DNA of 64,000 nt from Mucilaginibacter flavidus (GCF_024055575.1 NZ_JAMXOE010000001.1:558001-622000), one strand, 5' to 3'; counted from the stretch's first letter, positions 35,241 to 45,094 are shown. The notes: generated by a model not told the origin, from the sequence alone. Made by a program: numbers and translations.

Positions 35241-37547
35241 TTAATGCTTTAGCCAACCCGCAGGAATTTCTTTCGGTTCCGAACCGTTTACGCTGTACAT
35301 TAATTTAAGTGTAAATCCGCCGCCGCCTTCAATAAAATCAAGCGCAAAAGGATGAGCGCCCATTTTTAAAGCTATTTGTCCGCTGCGTTCCTGTGCGGAA
35401 TGGTTGCCATCGTTGTTTACGGTAACATCATTTCCTATTCTTAATACCCCGCCGTCGTCGCAGTTTAAATAAAAACTGTAAATACCGTCCGAGGGAACAT
35501 CGATATATCCGTTATAAGTAATGCCAAACGATGGTGCTTTTACTGAGGCCGGAACGGCAATTTTATCGCTGATAAATGTGCTGTCGATTTTGTTGGCAAT
35601 ACGCATCAAGCCGGTTTCTTTAAAATATGCTTTGTAATAACTGCACATTAGCCCTGGTTGGGGCGGTGCAATTTTTACCGGGCCAAGCATTTGCTGCTGC
35701 TTGTAATTAAGCGTATAAATATCGCCGCGTGTGCCAGCCGCTGTAAAAGGGGCTACCTTAATTTGCTGAGATGTTTTTATAGTTAACGGCGCTGGCAGTT
35801 CGGGCGATTGCGCGTCGGGCACCGAGCCATCTGTTGTATAACGAATAGTTAGGCTTGGCAGCGGTTTGCCAATGCTTAGCTTGCCTTCCTCTGTAAATAC
35901 ATAATTATTGAGCAAGCCTGGCAAGTCAGGCAGGCGATAGTTTATCTTCATCGCGTCCATCCTGGCGAATTGTGTTACCAAACGTTTTGTATATGATTCG
36001 TATTTATCCGGCTTGTTCGTCCACAGATTTTCGGCGAGAGCGGTCATCCGGGGCATGTACATGTAATCCGCACGTTTTTCGGATGGTATCATTTCTGTCC
36101 ATATTTCTGCCTGTGCGCCGATGATAGCTTTGGCTTCCTGCTGATTCAAGGCTTTAGGGATAGGGTTGAAATGATATACTTTGTAAATTGTATACTGGTC
36201 GGGCTGGTTATCAAAATACAATGGTTCGCCGGGAGCCATAATCACGGTATTGCCGTTTTTTACCGCCTTTACCGGGGCATCTGGCACCCAGGTGCGCCAG
36301 TACATCACAATGGCCGACTTAGTTACGCCGCCTTCAATAACCTCGTCCCAGCCAATCATTTTCCTGCCTTTTGAATTGAAGAACTTTTCCATCCGGTTGA
36401 TGAAATAGCTTTGCAGCGCCGGCAAATCTTTTATTCCTTCCCGCTGCATCAAAGCCTTACAGGCATCCGATTTCCCCCAATCCGAACGGTCGACCTCATC
36501 TCCACCTATATGAATGTATTTTGAGGGGAAAATATCCATTATCTCATTAAATACATTTTCGGCAAACTCAAATGTTGTTTCGTTGCAGGGACAAATCGGT
36601 TTTGAAAACAGCTCGCCAAATTTATTTTCGCCATTACAGGTTAAAAACGGGTAGGAATTTATGGCTGCCATCATGTGGCCCGGCATATCAATTTCGGGGA
36701 TTATGTCGATGTGCCTTGCAGCGGCATAGGCAACTACTCCCTTCATTTCTTCTTGCGTATAAAAGCCGCCGTATAAGGTTTTTCCATCGCGCTGAATGAT
36801 ATGCTCTTTGTCGATACTAAAATCAGGATTATCGGCTGCACGTTTCATACACGCCGAATCCTGGTTGTTGAAGGTGCGCCAGGCACCCTGTTCGGTAAGC
36901 AGCGGATATTTTTTTATTTCAATGCGCCAGCCCTGGTCATCGGTTAAATGTAGGTGCAGCTTGTTCATTTTATAAAGGGCCAGCCGGTCGATAAATTTTT
37001 TAAGATAGCTAACCGAAAAGAAGTGGCGGGATACATCCAGGTGCATACCGCGCCATTCGTATGCAGGGTAGTCTTCAATTGATACTGCCGGCAGAGTTAA
37101 TTGTTTATGGGCAATGCCTTCCTCGACAGAAACAGGTAAAAGCTGCCTAATAGTTTCTATGGCGTGAAATATACCTGCAGGGTATTTGGCGGCTATAGTT
37201 ACACTTTTCGGTATTATAGTAAGTTTGTACCCTTCAGGCTGGCTGATTGCAGCGTCGTAAACGAAGTTTATCGAACGGGATTCGCCGGCTTTGCTAACGG
37301 CTAATTTTGTTCCTAATCCGCCGCTCAAAAGTTGGTTCAGCAGCTCTGCTTCGCGCTTAAATTGACGTGCTGCTGTTATGTTCGTTTTGCTAGTAATTAA
37401 AAACGAGCCCGTTCCGGGTGTCAGTTTAGTTGGATATGGTATCAACGGATAGCGGGCAACATCTTGTGCACTGACGTTTATAGCATTGATAATTAACAGG
37501 ATGATTGCAAGCTTAGATGTCAGATTTTTGAAATAGTATCGGTTCAT
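35241..37547 (-). CDS. GH20 exported beta-N-acetylhexosaminidase with C-terminal PA14-like domain
   Basis: 768 residues from the ATG at 37547, just before a signal peptide ending at NVSAQ; an upstream TTG start is less likely. Domains: GH20b (about 30-160), GH20 barrel (about 163-500) with MHLDVSRHF, HLTDDQGWR, PEIDMPGH and the catalytic pair in HIGGDEVDRSDW (Asp 350, Glu 351), a chitobiase C-like linker (about 540-620), and a PA14-like carbohydrate-binding domain to the end (about 630-768, SYYKAYFKETG and FYLNCDDGGVLRIG). It removes terminal GlcNAc or GalNAc by substrate-assisted catalysis, in the periplasm or outside. The fic-like gene lies 35 bp upstream. Confidence 0.93.
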   Translation of the reverse strand: MNRYYFKNLTSKLAIILLIINAINVSAQDVARYPLIPYPTKLTPGTGSFLITSKTNITAARQFKREAELLNQLLSGGLGTKLAVSKAGESRSINFVYDAAISQPEGYKLTIIPKSVTIAAKYPAGIFHAIETIRQLLPVSVEEGIAHKQLTLPAVSIEDYPAYEWRGMHLDVSRHFFSVSYLKKFIDRLALYKMNKLHLHLTDDQGWRIEIKKYPLLTEQGAWRTFNNQDSACMKRAADNPDFSIDKEHIIQRDGKTLYGGFYTQEEMKGVVAYAAARHIDIIPEIDMPGHMMAAINSYPFLTCNGENKFGELFSKPICPCNETTFEFAENVFNEIMDIFPSKYIHIGGDEVDRSDWGKSDACKALMQREGIKDLPALQSYFINRMEKFFNSKGRKMIGWDEVIEGGVTKSAIVMYWRTWVPDAPVKAVKNGNTVIMAPGEPLYFDNQPDQYTIYKVYHFNPIPKALNQQEAKAIIGAQAEIWTEMIPSEKRADYMYMPRMTALAENLWTNKPDKYESYTKRLVTQFARMDAMKINYRLPDLPGLLNNYVFTEEGKLSIGKPLPSLTIRYTTDGSVPDAQSPELPAPLTIKTSQQIKVAPFTAAGTRGDIYTLNYKQQQMLGPVKIAPPQPGLMCSYYKAYFKETGLMRIANKIDSTFISDKIAVPASVKAPSFGITYNGYIDVPSDGIYSFYLNCDDGGVLRIGNDVTVNNDGNHSAQERSGQIALKMGAHPFALDFIEGGGGFTLKLMYSVNGSEPKEIPAGWLKH

Positions 37548-37582
37548 TGAGGCAGATATTAGCGGGTTGAAAGATAATAATT

Positions 37583-38683
37583 TCAAGTTAATATTATACT
37601 GTAGCTTGTGTTTCGGCCGCCACCTTCGTTTTGCGCCAGTATGCCTTTGCCCATTAAATCCCGTATGTCCCTCAAAGCAGTATCGGTTGATGATTTTGTT
37701 ATTTTAGCCCACTTTGACACATTTAGTGTTCCATAAAAATCATCCAGCAGGTTATCAACCATTTTCTTTTGCCTCGAATTTAAAGCGGCATCGCGATGTC
37801 TATCCCAGAAATCACTTCTTAAGCTAACCTTTTCCAAAACGTCCATGGTATTATCCATCGACCAGCCAAGGCAATCAAAAAACCATATCAGCCAGCCGGT
37901 TATATCCAATGTGCCTTTTTGTGTTTGCTCCAATATGTCGTAATAGCTATTTCTTTCTTTTTCTATTTGTGCCGACATACTGTAAAATCGTTGAGACGAT
38001 CTATCGGCCCGCGCCAACTGCATATCAGTTATAGCGCGGGTTATGCGCCCGTTGCCATCATCAAAAGGGTGTATTGTTACAAACCAAAGATGCGCCACCC
38101 CAGCTTTCATAACAGGATTAAGTGGTTGTTCATCATTAAACCAATTCAAAAACGCCGTCATCTCGTCCGGCAAATATTTGGCATCCGGCGCCTGGTAATG
38201 CACTTTTTCCCTACCCAACGGACCCGATACAACCTGCATAGGGCCGGTTTCATCGTTACGCCATTTACCGACCGTTATATTATGCAGACTGCTTTTCCCA
38301 GATGGAAAAAGCGCCGAATGCCAACCGTAAAGCCTATCTGCGGTTAAAGGCAGGTTGAAATTTTGCGTTGCATCCAGCATCATTTCTACTACGCCATCGG
38401 TTCGCCGGTCTGACGTTACCATACCTGCAAATTCTATCCCCAATCTTCGTGCTATGGACGAACGGACTTGTTCAGCATTTAACATTTCACCCTCTATAGC
38501 GCTTGATTTTGTGACGTCCAACGTAAGTGTTTTTAACAGCGCTTCTTCTTTTTGTTTAAAGCCCGCGGCGTTCATTTGGCCCATTACCATGCCCATGCCA
38601 TAATTTACACGGCCAAGTTTTTCAGCAAGTACCTTGTCGTCCCAGGTAAAATTTGGCCATGCCTTTAACTTGTGTATATACAT
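37583..38683 (-). CDS. Fic-family protein with DUF4172 N-terminus (Fic 1)
   Basis: 366 residues from the ATG at 38683, which matches the DUF4172 opening YIHKLKAWPNFTWD; an ATG at 38722 is also in frame, but the stretch between carries copies of the upstream repeat motif. An inhibitory motif SSAIEG lies near residue 75 and the Fic active site HPFDDGNGRITR near 210. Fic enzymes transfer AMP or other nucleotides to target hydroxyls, and the N-terminal Glu holds them inactive. The C-terminus (about 305-366) looks like a winged helix, so self-regulation is plausible. The target is unknown. Confidence 0.9.
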   Translation of the reverse strand: MYIHKLKAWPNFTWDDKVLAEKLGRVNYGMGMVMGQMNAAGFKQKEEALLKTLTLDVTKSSAIEGEMLNAEQVRSSIARRLGIEFAGMVTSDRRTDGVVEMMLDATQNFNLPLTADRLYGWHSALFPSGKSSLHNITVGKWRNDETGPMQVVSGPLGREKVHYQAPDAKYLPDEMTAFLNWFNDEQPLNPVMKAGVAHLWFVTIHPFDDGNGRITRAITDMQLARADRSSQRFYSMSAQIEKERNSYYDILEQTQKGTLDITGWLIWFFDCLGWSMDNTMDVLEKVSLRSDFWDRHRDAALNSRQKKMVDNLLDDFYGTLNVSKWAKITKSSTDTALRDIRDLMGKGILAQNEGGGRNTSYSIILT

Positions 38684-38778
38684 ATTCGCCGTAAATATGC
38701 GGTTAATGTATGATTTATTCATCGTATAAGCAAATTATTCGACGCATTTTTGCGGTAAATGTGTGAATTATTCACCGC
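38684..38778. promoter_or_regulatory. cluster of GCGGTnAAT sites upstream of Fic 1
   Basis: GCGGTnAAT occurs at 38699-38707 and 38752-38760 on the plus strand and at 38770-38778 on the minus strand. Degenerate copies are GCGTCGAAT (38737-38745, minus) and CGGCGAAT (38684-38691, minus). Five related sites within 95 bp suggest an operator, possibly for the protein's own winged helix. Confidence 0.5.
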
Positions 38779-38848
38779 AAATTAAAAATCCTCAACCCGC
38801 TATCAGCGAATTGAGGATTAACTCATTCTTTAAAAAGTCGTTACATGT

Positions 38849-38971
38849 TTACTTCAACACATTCATCACCACCTCAATCACCAGCACAGCTGCCCAAAAT
38901 ACCAGTGTGACGTTCCATTCTTTTATCGAACAAAAAAGTAGCTTACCTCTTGATACTACAAATTCTTTCAT
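38849..38971 (-). CDS. possible 40-residue single-span membrane protein
   Basis: A 40-codon frame starts 11 bp after the stop of the efflux outer-membrane gene. The first 20 residues are polar and basic (MKEFVVSRGKLLF), the last 20 hydrophobic (VTLVFWAAVLVIEVVMNVLK), which would place the start inside and make one membrane span. Close spacing suggests cotranscription with the RND operon, where small accessory peptides are known in other bacteria. Nothing else supports expression, and the frame is short enough to be chance. Confidence 0.4.
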   Translation of the reverse strand: MKEFVVSRGKLLFCSIKEWNVTLVFWAAVLVIEVVMNVLK

Positions 38972-38982
38972 AGGAATATTTT

Positions 38983-40404
38983 TTAGTTTTTCCAACCACC
39001 GCCCAGCGACCTGTATAGTTCAGACACTGCGCTTAATTCGTCTCTTTTTAATGATGCCAGTTCCAGCTCGCTTTGCAATACATTACCCTGTGCAGTTATT
39101 ACTTCAAGGTAGTTGGCAAGGCCGTTTTTAAACAGCAGGTTGGCATTTTTAGTTGCTTGTTGTAAGGTATTCACCCTGTTAGCAGCTATTACCTGCTGCG
39201 ATTTCAGCTTATCAATTTTCACCAACGCATCAGAGACTTCGCCAACTGCATTTAAAACCGACTGGCGGAACTGCAACACCGTCTTTTCGCGGTTAAGCTG
39301 GGCAACTTCATAATCTGTTTTCAAGCGTTTATGGTCAAACAATGGTTGCACCACACTGCCTGCAACTACACCAAATAATGATGCGGGTATATTAAACCAG
39401 TTGCTGGCCTTGAACGAGTTTACACCGCCTTCGGCAGTTATGCGCAATGCGGGATACATTTCGGCTTTGGTAATACCTACTTTGCTGTTGGCTATCATTA
39501 ATTCAAGTTCGGCGCTCCTTACATCGGGCCTGCGGCTCACTATGGCCGATGGCACGCCGGCTGCCACATTTGTTGGGATCACCATTGCATCCAGGTTCGA
39601 ATTCCTTGCAATTTTATCAGGCAAATCACCTGTTAAAATACGTAAGGCGTTTTCCTGTATGGTTAAGTTTTGTTCAAACTGCGGCACCAGTTGCTCGGCT
39701 GCCTGCTTTTGTGCTTCGGCTTGCTGAACAGCTAACGAGGTAACCTGGCCTGCATCATATTGCAGTTTGATTATCCGTAAGGTACTGTCATTCAGCTTCA
39801 CATTTTTTTGTGCAATGTCAAGCTGGGCGTCAAGCATCAACAGGTTGTAATAACCTTGCGATACACTCGCAACCAAACTGGTTTGGATAGCTTTTTTTGC
39901 TTCCTGTGTTTGCAGGTACGCGGCCAAAGCTGTTCGTTGCTGGTTATGGATTTTACCCCATATATCAGCTTCCCATGATACGGCTAAGTTTGCCGAATAA
40001 TCCTCGATGTGCTTTGAGCCGATATTATTCTGGCTCAGGCTCAAACCGTTAATACTGTTATCCGATGGGCGGCTTGAGCTGGCGGTAACGTTTAAATCAA
40101 CCTGCGGAACATTGTTCCATTTTACCTGCTTAAACAGTAATTGCGATGCTTCGATATTTTTAACAGCAATCTGCATATCGTAGTTTTTTACGATGGCGCT
40201 GTCAATCAATTTTTGCAGGGTAGCTTCGGTAAAAAATTGTTTCCATTGTATATCAGCAATGCTGCTGGTATCGCCGGTTGTAGCTGCATTCCTGAACGTT
40301 TCGGGTAATGCAGGCTTGGGTGTTTCTACATCCTTTGATACCTTACAGGCGCTCAGCACCGATAACGTTAGTACCAAAATGGATATGCTTATATAATTTT
40401 TCAT
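38983..40404 (-). CDS. RND efflux outer-membrane factor (TolC/NodT family lipoprotein)
   Basis: 473 residues. The lipoprotein signal ends in LSVLSAC (Cys 20). Two outer-membrane efflux repeats follow, with the characteristic helices LLFKQVKWNNVPQ, VSQGYYNLLMLDAQLDIA and, in the second half, SRRPDVRSAELELMIANSKVGITKAEMYPAL. It forms the trimeric exit duct of the tripartite pump. It is the third gene of an adaptor-pump-duct operon and follows the pump stop after 111 bp. Confidence 0.94.
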   Translation of the reverse strand: MKNYISISILVLTLSVLSACKVSKDVETPKPALPETFRNAATTGDTSSIADIQWKQFFTEATLQKLIDSAIVKNYDMQIAVKNIEASQLLFKQVKWNNVPQVDLNVTASSSRPSDNSINGLSLSQNNIGSKHIEDYSANLAVSWEADIWGKIHNQQRTALAAYLQTQEAKKAIQTSLVASVSQGYYNLLMLDAQLDIAQKNVKLNDSTLRIIKLQYDAGQVTSLAVQQAEAQKQAAEQLVPQFEQNLTIQENALRILTGDLPDKIARNSNLDAMVIPTNVAAGVPSAIVSRRPDVRSAELELMIANSKVGITKAEMYPALRITAEGGVNSFKASNWFNIPASLFGVVAGSVVQPLFDHKRLKTDYEVAQLNREKTVLQFRQSVLNAVGEVSDALVKIDKLKSQQVIAANRVNTLQQATKNANLLFKNGLANYLEVITAQGNVLQSELELASLKRDELSAVSELYRSLGGGWKN

Positions 40405-40515
40405 TTTGCTTTCTATTTATTATTGAGATCATTTAGTGCGATTCCATCCCCGGAAAACTCCGATTTCACTTTCCCTTTCCTGTCTTCAGGGGATGAAATC
40501 ACACTTCTCTTATTT

Positions 40516-43500
40516 TTATGCGGTCAGTTCGCTTTGCAGCGCAACGGCATGGTTATCATTTTTTCCATCGCTAACACCATCAGCCGTTAACACTGGTTCT
40601 GGTGCGCCGGTTATTCTTTCCTGCAAGCCCTGGAATATGACGAACAACACCGGGATGATGAACAGACCAAGGATAACCCCTGAAACCATACCACCTGCTG
40701 CGGCGATACTGATGGAGTGGTTACCTTGTGCTGATGGACCGGTAGCAATACTCATCGGGAACAAACCGAATACAAAGGCCAGCGATGTCATGATAATCGG
40801 GCGGAGCCTTAATTTGGCTGCCTCAATTGCTGACGCGATAAGAGACAGTCCTGCCTTTCGCCGCTGCACCGCGAACTCTACAATCAAAATCGCGTTTTTG
40901 GCCAGCAAGCCGATGAGCATGATGAGCGCTACCTGTACGTATATATTGTTTTCGATACCGGTAAGGCCGATGGCGATAAATACGCCCAGTACACCTGTTG
41001 GAATGGAGAAGATAACCGCCAGTGGCAGAATATAGCTTTCATACTGTGCCGACAGCAGGAAGTACACAAACACCAAACACAAAAGGAATACGGCTGTCGA
41101 CTGACCATTTGAAGATATTTCTTCGCGGGTTTGGCCGGTAAAGTCATAAGTATAGCCTAATGGCAACTGTTCCTTTGCTGTCTCCTCTATCGCCTTGATA
41201 GCCTCGCCCGAGCTAAAGCCGGGTTTTGGTATCGCATTTATTTCAATAGAGTTGAACAGGTTGTAACGTGATGCAGTTTCAGAACCATAAACACGGGTTA
41301 ATTTAACCAGTGAATTGATCGGCACCATTTCGCCTGTTCTGTTTTTCACAAACACACGGTCGATAGATGAAGGGTCGGCACGATCGGCAATATCTGCCTG
41401 TACCTGCACACGGTAATATTTACCGAAGCGGTTAAAGTCTGACACCTGGGCGCTACCAAAATACACCTGCATGGTTTGCAATATATCTTTCACGCTTACA
41501 CCAAGCTGGTTAGCCTTATCATCATCAACGTCTAATTGTAACTGTGGGTAATCGGCTTTGAACGAAGTAAATGCAAAAGCAACCGCTGGTTTCTTCATCA
41601 ACTCGGTAATAAACTTGGTTGATATACCACTGAATTTGTCCAGCTTGCCGCTGGTTTTGTCCTGCAATACAAAGTCGAGTGCCTCAACGTTACTGAATCC
41701 AGGAACAGTTGGGAAGCTGAATACGAAGAAACTGCCACCGTGCACCGCGCCTAAATCGCCGCGTATCTGGGTCATTATCGCATTGATATCTTTTACCGCG
41801 CCACGTTCTTCGGGTTTCTTCAGCAATACGAAGAAGATGGCCGATGACGGGCTGTTTGACTTGGTAAGCAGGTTAAAGCCCGGTACCGATGTTACAAACC
41901 GTGCGGCAGGATTTTTGCCCACGCGGCTTTCGGCATCTTCCATTACTTGCGATGTACGGTCGAGCGAGGTACCTGATGGTGTGTTTACTGCAATGGCAAT
42001 AAAACCCTGGTCTTCTGTTGGTATAAAGCCTGTTTTAGTGGTCCTTACCATCATTACTACCGCAAATGTCACGATAGCCAGGCCTGTAATGCCAACCCAT
42101 TTATTTTTGGTTAAAAACTTAAGCCCGCCAACGTATTTATTGGTTAGTGAAGTAAAGCTGGTATTGAAGCCATTAAAGAAACGTTGCTTAAAAGTTGTTT
42201 TAACCGGCTGACCATTACTGTCATGATGCAACGGTTTTAAAAACAACGCTGCCAAAGCAGGGCTTAACGTTAAGGCGTTTAATGCCGATATTACGATAGC
42301 TATAGCCATTGTAAAGGCAAACTGACGGTAGAATACGCCTGTCGAGCCTTCAAGGAAACCTACCGGTAAAAATACGGCTGCCATTACCAGCGTGATAGAT
42401 ATCAGGGCACCGGTAATTTCGTGCATCGCTTCGAGTGTTGCCTCTTTTGGACCGAGGCCCTTGTGCTCCATTTTAGCGTGCACGGCCTCGACCACAACTA
42501 TCGCGTCATCCACTACGATACCTATAGCCAATACCAACGCGAACAGGGTTAGCAGGTTGATAGAGAAGCCAAATATCGACATAAAGAAAAACGTGCCGAT
42601 AATGGCCACCGGAACCGCTATGGCAGGGATAAGCGTAGACCTGAAATCCTGCAGGAAGACAAATACTACCAGGAACACGAGTATAAATGCCTCGATAAGC
42701 GTATGTTTTACCTGGGTGATAGATTCGTCCAGCGCAATTTTGGTGCTGTAAAAGATGTTGTATTTAACGCCATCGGGAAAGTCTTTTGCAGATTTAGCCA
42801 TCAGGTCGTTTATCTCAATCTGTATCTTGTTGGCATTAGAGCCTGATAACTGGATAACGCCGATACCGATACCTTTTTTACCGTTTAAACGGGTGATGCT
42901 GGTATACGAGTAAGAGCCAAGCTCAACGCGGGCCACATCTTTTAAGCGCAATACCGAACCATCTGAATTTGAGCGTATAGGTATATTTTCATATTCTTCG
43001 GGTTTTGCAAGCTTGCCTTTGTACTTTATTACATATTCAAATGCCTCTTTGCTACGCTCACCAAAACGGCCGGGAGCGGCTTCCAAACTTTTATCCTGTA
43101 TGGCTGCAAATATTTCGGTAGGCGTAACGTGGTAGGTCTCCATCTGTGATGGGTTCAACCACACACGCATCGAATAATCTTTTAGTCCACCAAATATGGC
43201 GGCAGAACCTACACCGGGGATACGTTTAATTTCGGGGATGATATTTATTTGCGCATAGTTGGCAATAAATGTCTGGTCGTATTTCTTTTCATCCTCGGTA
43301 AACATACCGATAGCCATAATAAAGCTATTTTCCTGTTTGGCAGTGGTAACGCCCTGCTGTACTACTTCGGCAGGCAGCTGGCTGGTGGCCTGGGCCACAC
43401 GGTTTTGAACGTTAACCGCGGCCTGGTCGGCATCGGTACCCAATTTAAAATACACTGTAATTGCTAAAGTACCATCGTTACTGGCGGTAGAGCTCATGTA

Positions 43501-43728
43501 AGTCATGTTCTCAACACCGTTGATAGATTCTTCGAGCGACGGCGCTACGGAGCGCAAAACGGTTTCGGCATTGGCGCCCGGGTAAATGGCTGTTACCAGT
43601 ACCGACGGCGGAGCAATGTCAGGAAATTGCTGCAAGGGCAGCCTGGTTAAACCGAGCACGCCCAGTATCACCAGTAAGGTTGAAATTACGGTAGCTAATA
43701 CCGGTCTTTCTATGAATTTTTTTAACAT
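40516..43728 (-). CDS. RND efflux pump permease, HAE1 (AcrB-like) family
   Basis: 1070 residues with twelve membrane segments and two large periplasmic loops. The proton-relay Asp pair is in GIVVDDAIVVVEAV (about 405) and the relay Lys in LLAKNAILIVEFA (about 935). The N-terminus FIERPVLATVISTLLVILG and the PGV.SAAIFG and GIENMTY-type blocks are typical of hydrophobe/amphiphile exporters such as AcrB and MexB. It pumps drugs, bile-like compounds or dyes using the proton gradient. A repeat-rich spacer of 125 bp separates it from the adaptor gene. Confidence 0.95.
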   Translation of the reverse strand: MLKKFIERPVLATVISTLLVILGVLGLTRLPLQQFPDIAPPSVLVTAIYPGANAETVLRSVAPSLEESINGVENMTYMSSTASNDGTLAITVYFKLGTDADQAAVNVQNRVAQATSQLPAEVVQQGVTTAKQENSFIMAIGMFTEDEKKYDQTFIANYAQINIIPEIKRIPGVGSAAIFGGLKDYSMRVWLNPSQMETYHVTPTEIFAAIQDKSLEAAPGRFGERSKEAFEYVIKYKGKLAKPEEYENIPIRSNSDGSVLRLKDVARVELGSYSYTSITRLNGKKGIGIGVIQLSGSNANKIQIEINDLMAKSAKDFPDGVKYNIFYSTKIALDESITQVKHTLIEAFILVFLVVFVFLQDFRSTLIPAIAVPVAIIGTFFFMSIFGFSINLLTLFALVLAIGIVVDDAIVVVEAVHAKMEHKGLGPKEATLEAMHEITGALISITLVMAAVFLPVGFLEGSTGVFYRQFAFTMAIAIVISALNALTLSPALAALFLKPLHHDSNGQPVKTTFKQRFFNGFNTSFTSLTNKYVGGLKFLTKNKWVGITGLAIVTFAVVMMVRTTKTGFIPTEDQGFIAIAVNTPSGTSLDRTSQVMEDAESRVGKNPAARFVTSVPGFNLLTKSNSPSSAIFFVLLKKPEERGAVKDINAIMTQIRGDLGAVHGGSFFVFSFPTVPGFSNVEALDFVLQDKTSGKLDKFSGISTKFITELMKKPAVAFAFTSFKADYPQLQLDVDDDKANQLGVSVKDILQTMQVYFGSAQVSDFNRFGKYYRVQVQADIADRADPSSIDRVFVKNRTGEMVPINSLVKLTRVYGSETASRYNLFNSIEINAIPKPGFSSGEAIKAIEETAKEQLPLGYTYDFTGQTREEISSNGQSTAVFLLCLVFVYFLLSAQYESYILPLAVIFSIPTGVLGVFIAIGLTGIENNIYVQVALIMLIGLLAKNAILIVEFAVQRRKAGLSLIASAIEAAKLRLRPIIMTSLAFVFGLFPMSIATGPSAQGNHSISIAAAGGMVSGVILGLFIIPVLFVIFQGLQERITGAPEPVLTADGVSDGKNDNHAVALQSELTA

Positions 43729-43752
43729 GATTTTTTAATTTAGATGTAAGAG

Positions 43753-43847
43753 GTCAAGAGTCAGGAACCAAGACAGAATTATTGTCTTCCAATTATGTTC
43801 GATATGACGTTTTATCTTGACTCTTGATTTCTTGATTCTTGACTCTT
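43753..43847. repeat. 7-bp-period repeats with inverted arms inside the RND operon
   Basis: Left arm 43753-43776 reads in heptamers GTCAAGA, GTCAGGA, ACCAAGA. Right arm 43815-43847 reads TCTTGAC, TCTTGAT, one extra T, TCTTGAT, TCTTGAC, TCTT. The arms can pair (43754-43766 with 43815-43827, 12 of 13), giving a long hairpin between the adaptor and pump genes. Confidence 0.7.
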
Positions 43848-43853
43848 TTTCAA

Positions 43854-44990
43854 TTAGTTTTTAGCAAGTGCAGCCGTCTTTTCTTTCGCTGCTTCGGGCT
43901 TAATAATAGTGCCGTCCTGTAAGTGATCGAAACCAGATAGCACAATTTTGTCGCCCACTTTTATTCCATCTTTAACCAGGTAATTGTCGCCGCTTTTGCC
44001 TACTACGGTAATCGCTTGCTTTTTAACCTTGTTGCTATCGGCTACTGCGAATACAAACACTTTGTCCTGCATATCAATAGTGGCCGATTGAGGCACCAGC
44101 AACACATCTTTGTGCTGCAGGCTTAGGCGGATTTTACCGGTATTGCCAGAGCGCAGTAAACCTTGCGGGTTAGAAAAGCTTGCCCTTAAAGTGATGGCGC
44201 CTGTTGTTTTATCAAACTGGCCGTCAATCATATCAACTTTACCTTGTTTACCGTAAGCAGTGTTATCAGCTAACACCAGCGATACCATAGGCACCTGTTT
44301 CAATTTATCGGTAAGGGTTGAGCCGGCGTATTGTTCTTTAAAGCTTACAAAGTCCTTTTCGCTAAGTGAGAAGTAAACGTGTACATCGTGCACATCAGAT
44401 AACTGTGTAAGCGCTTCCGGATCGGCGGCGCCAACCAGGCTACCTTGCTTCTTGTTTAAGCGGCCTATGTAACCGTTAACCGGAGCCTTAATTAAAGTAT
44501 ACCCTAAGTTGATTTGCGCTGTGGCAACGTTTGCTTTAGCCGATTCAATATTGGCTTTGGCGACTTGTACAGCGGCTTTGGCTGTTTTTAACTGGTAATC
44601 AGATACTACCTTGTTTTCAACAAGCGGGGTAAGCTTATTAACTTCCAGGTCAGCGTTGCCTGCAGCTGCTTCGGCTGCATGCTGGCTGGCCAGTGCATTG
44701 TTTAATGCAGCGCGGTATGGCTGGTCGTTTATTTTAAATAAAGGCTGACCGGCGCTTACAAAAGCACCTTCATCAACAAATACTTTATCCAGTGTGCCGC
44801 TTACCTGCGGGCGCACTTCTACGTTTACGGTACCTTCTACCGATGCAGGGTATTCCTGGTAAGTGGTGTCATTGCCCGTGGCAATTACGGCCACCGGCAA
44901 TGATGGCGCAGGCGGCGCTGCAGCTGTTTGCGGCTTTGGCGAGCAGCTGTATAATGATATTGCGAGTATCGCTAAGATTAAACTTTTCAT
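43854..44990 (-). CDS. RND efflux periplasmic adaptor (membrane fusion lipoprotein)
   Basis: 378 residues from the ATG at 44990, before a lipoprotein signal ending in SLYSC (Cys 16). The order is that of AcrA/MexA: first half of the lipoyl domain (VEVRPQVSGTLDKVFVDEGAFV), a helical hairpin with Ala-rich repeats (about 95-165), second lipoyl half (INLGYTLIKAPVNGYIGRL), beta barrel and membrane-proximal domain (ending near GDKIVLSGFDHLQDG). It links the pump to the outer-membrane duct. It is the first large gene of the operon; the upstream leader holds TetR-type operators, a possible 26-codon frame and a hairpin. Confidence 0.94.
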   Translation of the reverse strand: MKSLILAILAISLYSCSPKPQTAAAPPAPSLPVAVIATGNDTTYQEYPASVEGTVNVEVRPQVSGTLDKVFVDEGAFVSAGQPLFKINDQPYRAALNNALASQHAAEAAAGNADLEVNKLTPLVENKVVSDYQLKTAKAAVQVAKANIESAKANVATAQINLGYTLIKAPVNGYIGRLNKKQGSLVGAADPEALTQLSDVHDVHVYFSLSEKDFVSFKEQYAGSTLTDKLKQVPMVSLVLADNTAYGKQGKVDMIDGQFDKTTGAITLRASFSNPQGLLRSGNTGKIRLSLQHKDVLLVPQSATIDMQDKVFVFAVADSNKVKKQAITVVGKSGDNYLVKDGIKVGDKIVLSGFDHLQDGTIIKPEAAKEKTAALAKN

Positions 44991-45054
44991 GATTATTATT
45001 TTGTTGTTGTATGGTTGCATTGTTGTATGGTGTAAGTGCGTTGATTTGATCGCC

Positions 45055-45077
45055 TATCACCCGCAACACGGGTGATA
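45055..45077 (-). other. 9-bp hairpin in the RND operon leader
   Basis: TATCACCCG (45055-45063) pairs with CGGGTGATA (45069-45077) around five bases. No T run follows on the minus strand. It lies 17 bp after the small frame at 45095-45175 and 64 bp before the adaptor start. Confidence 0.5.
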
Positions 45078-45094
45078 TGACGTTGAGATGTTTG

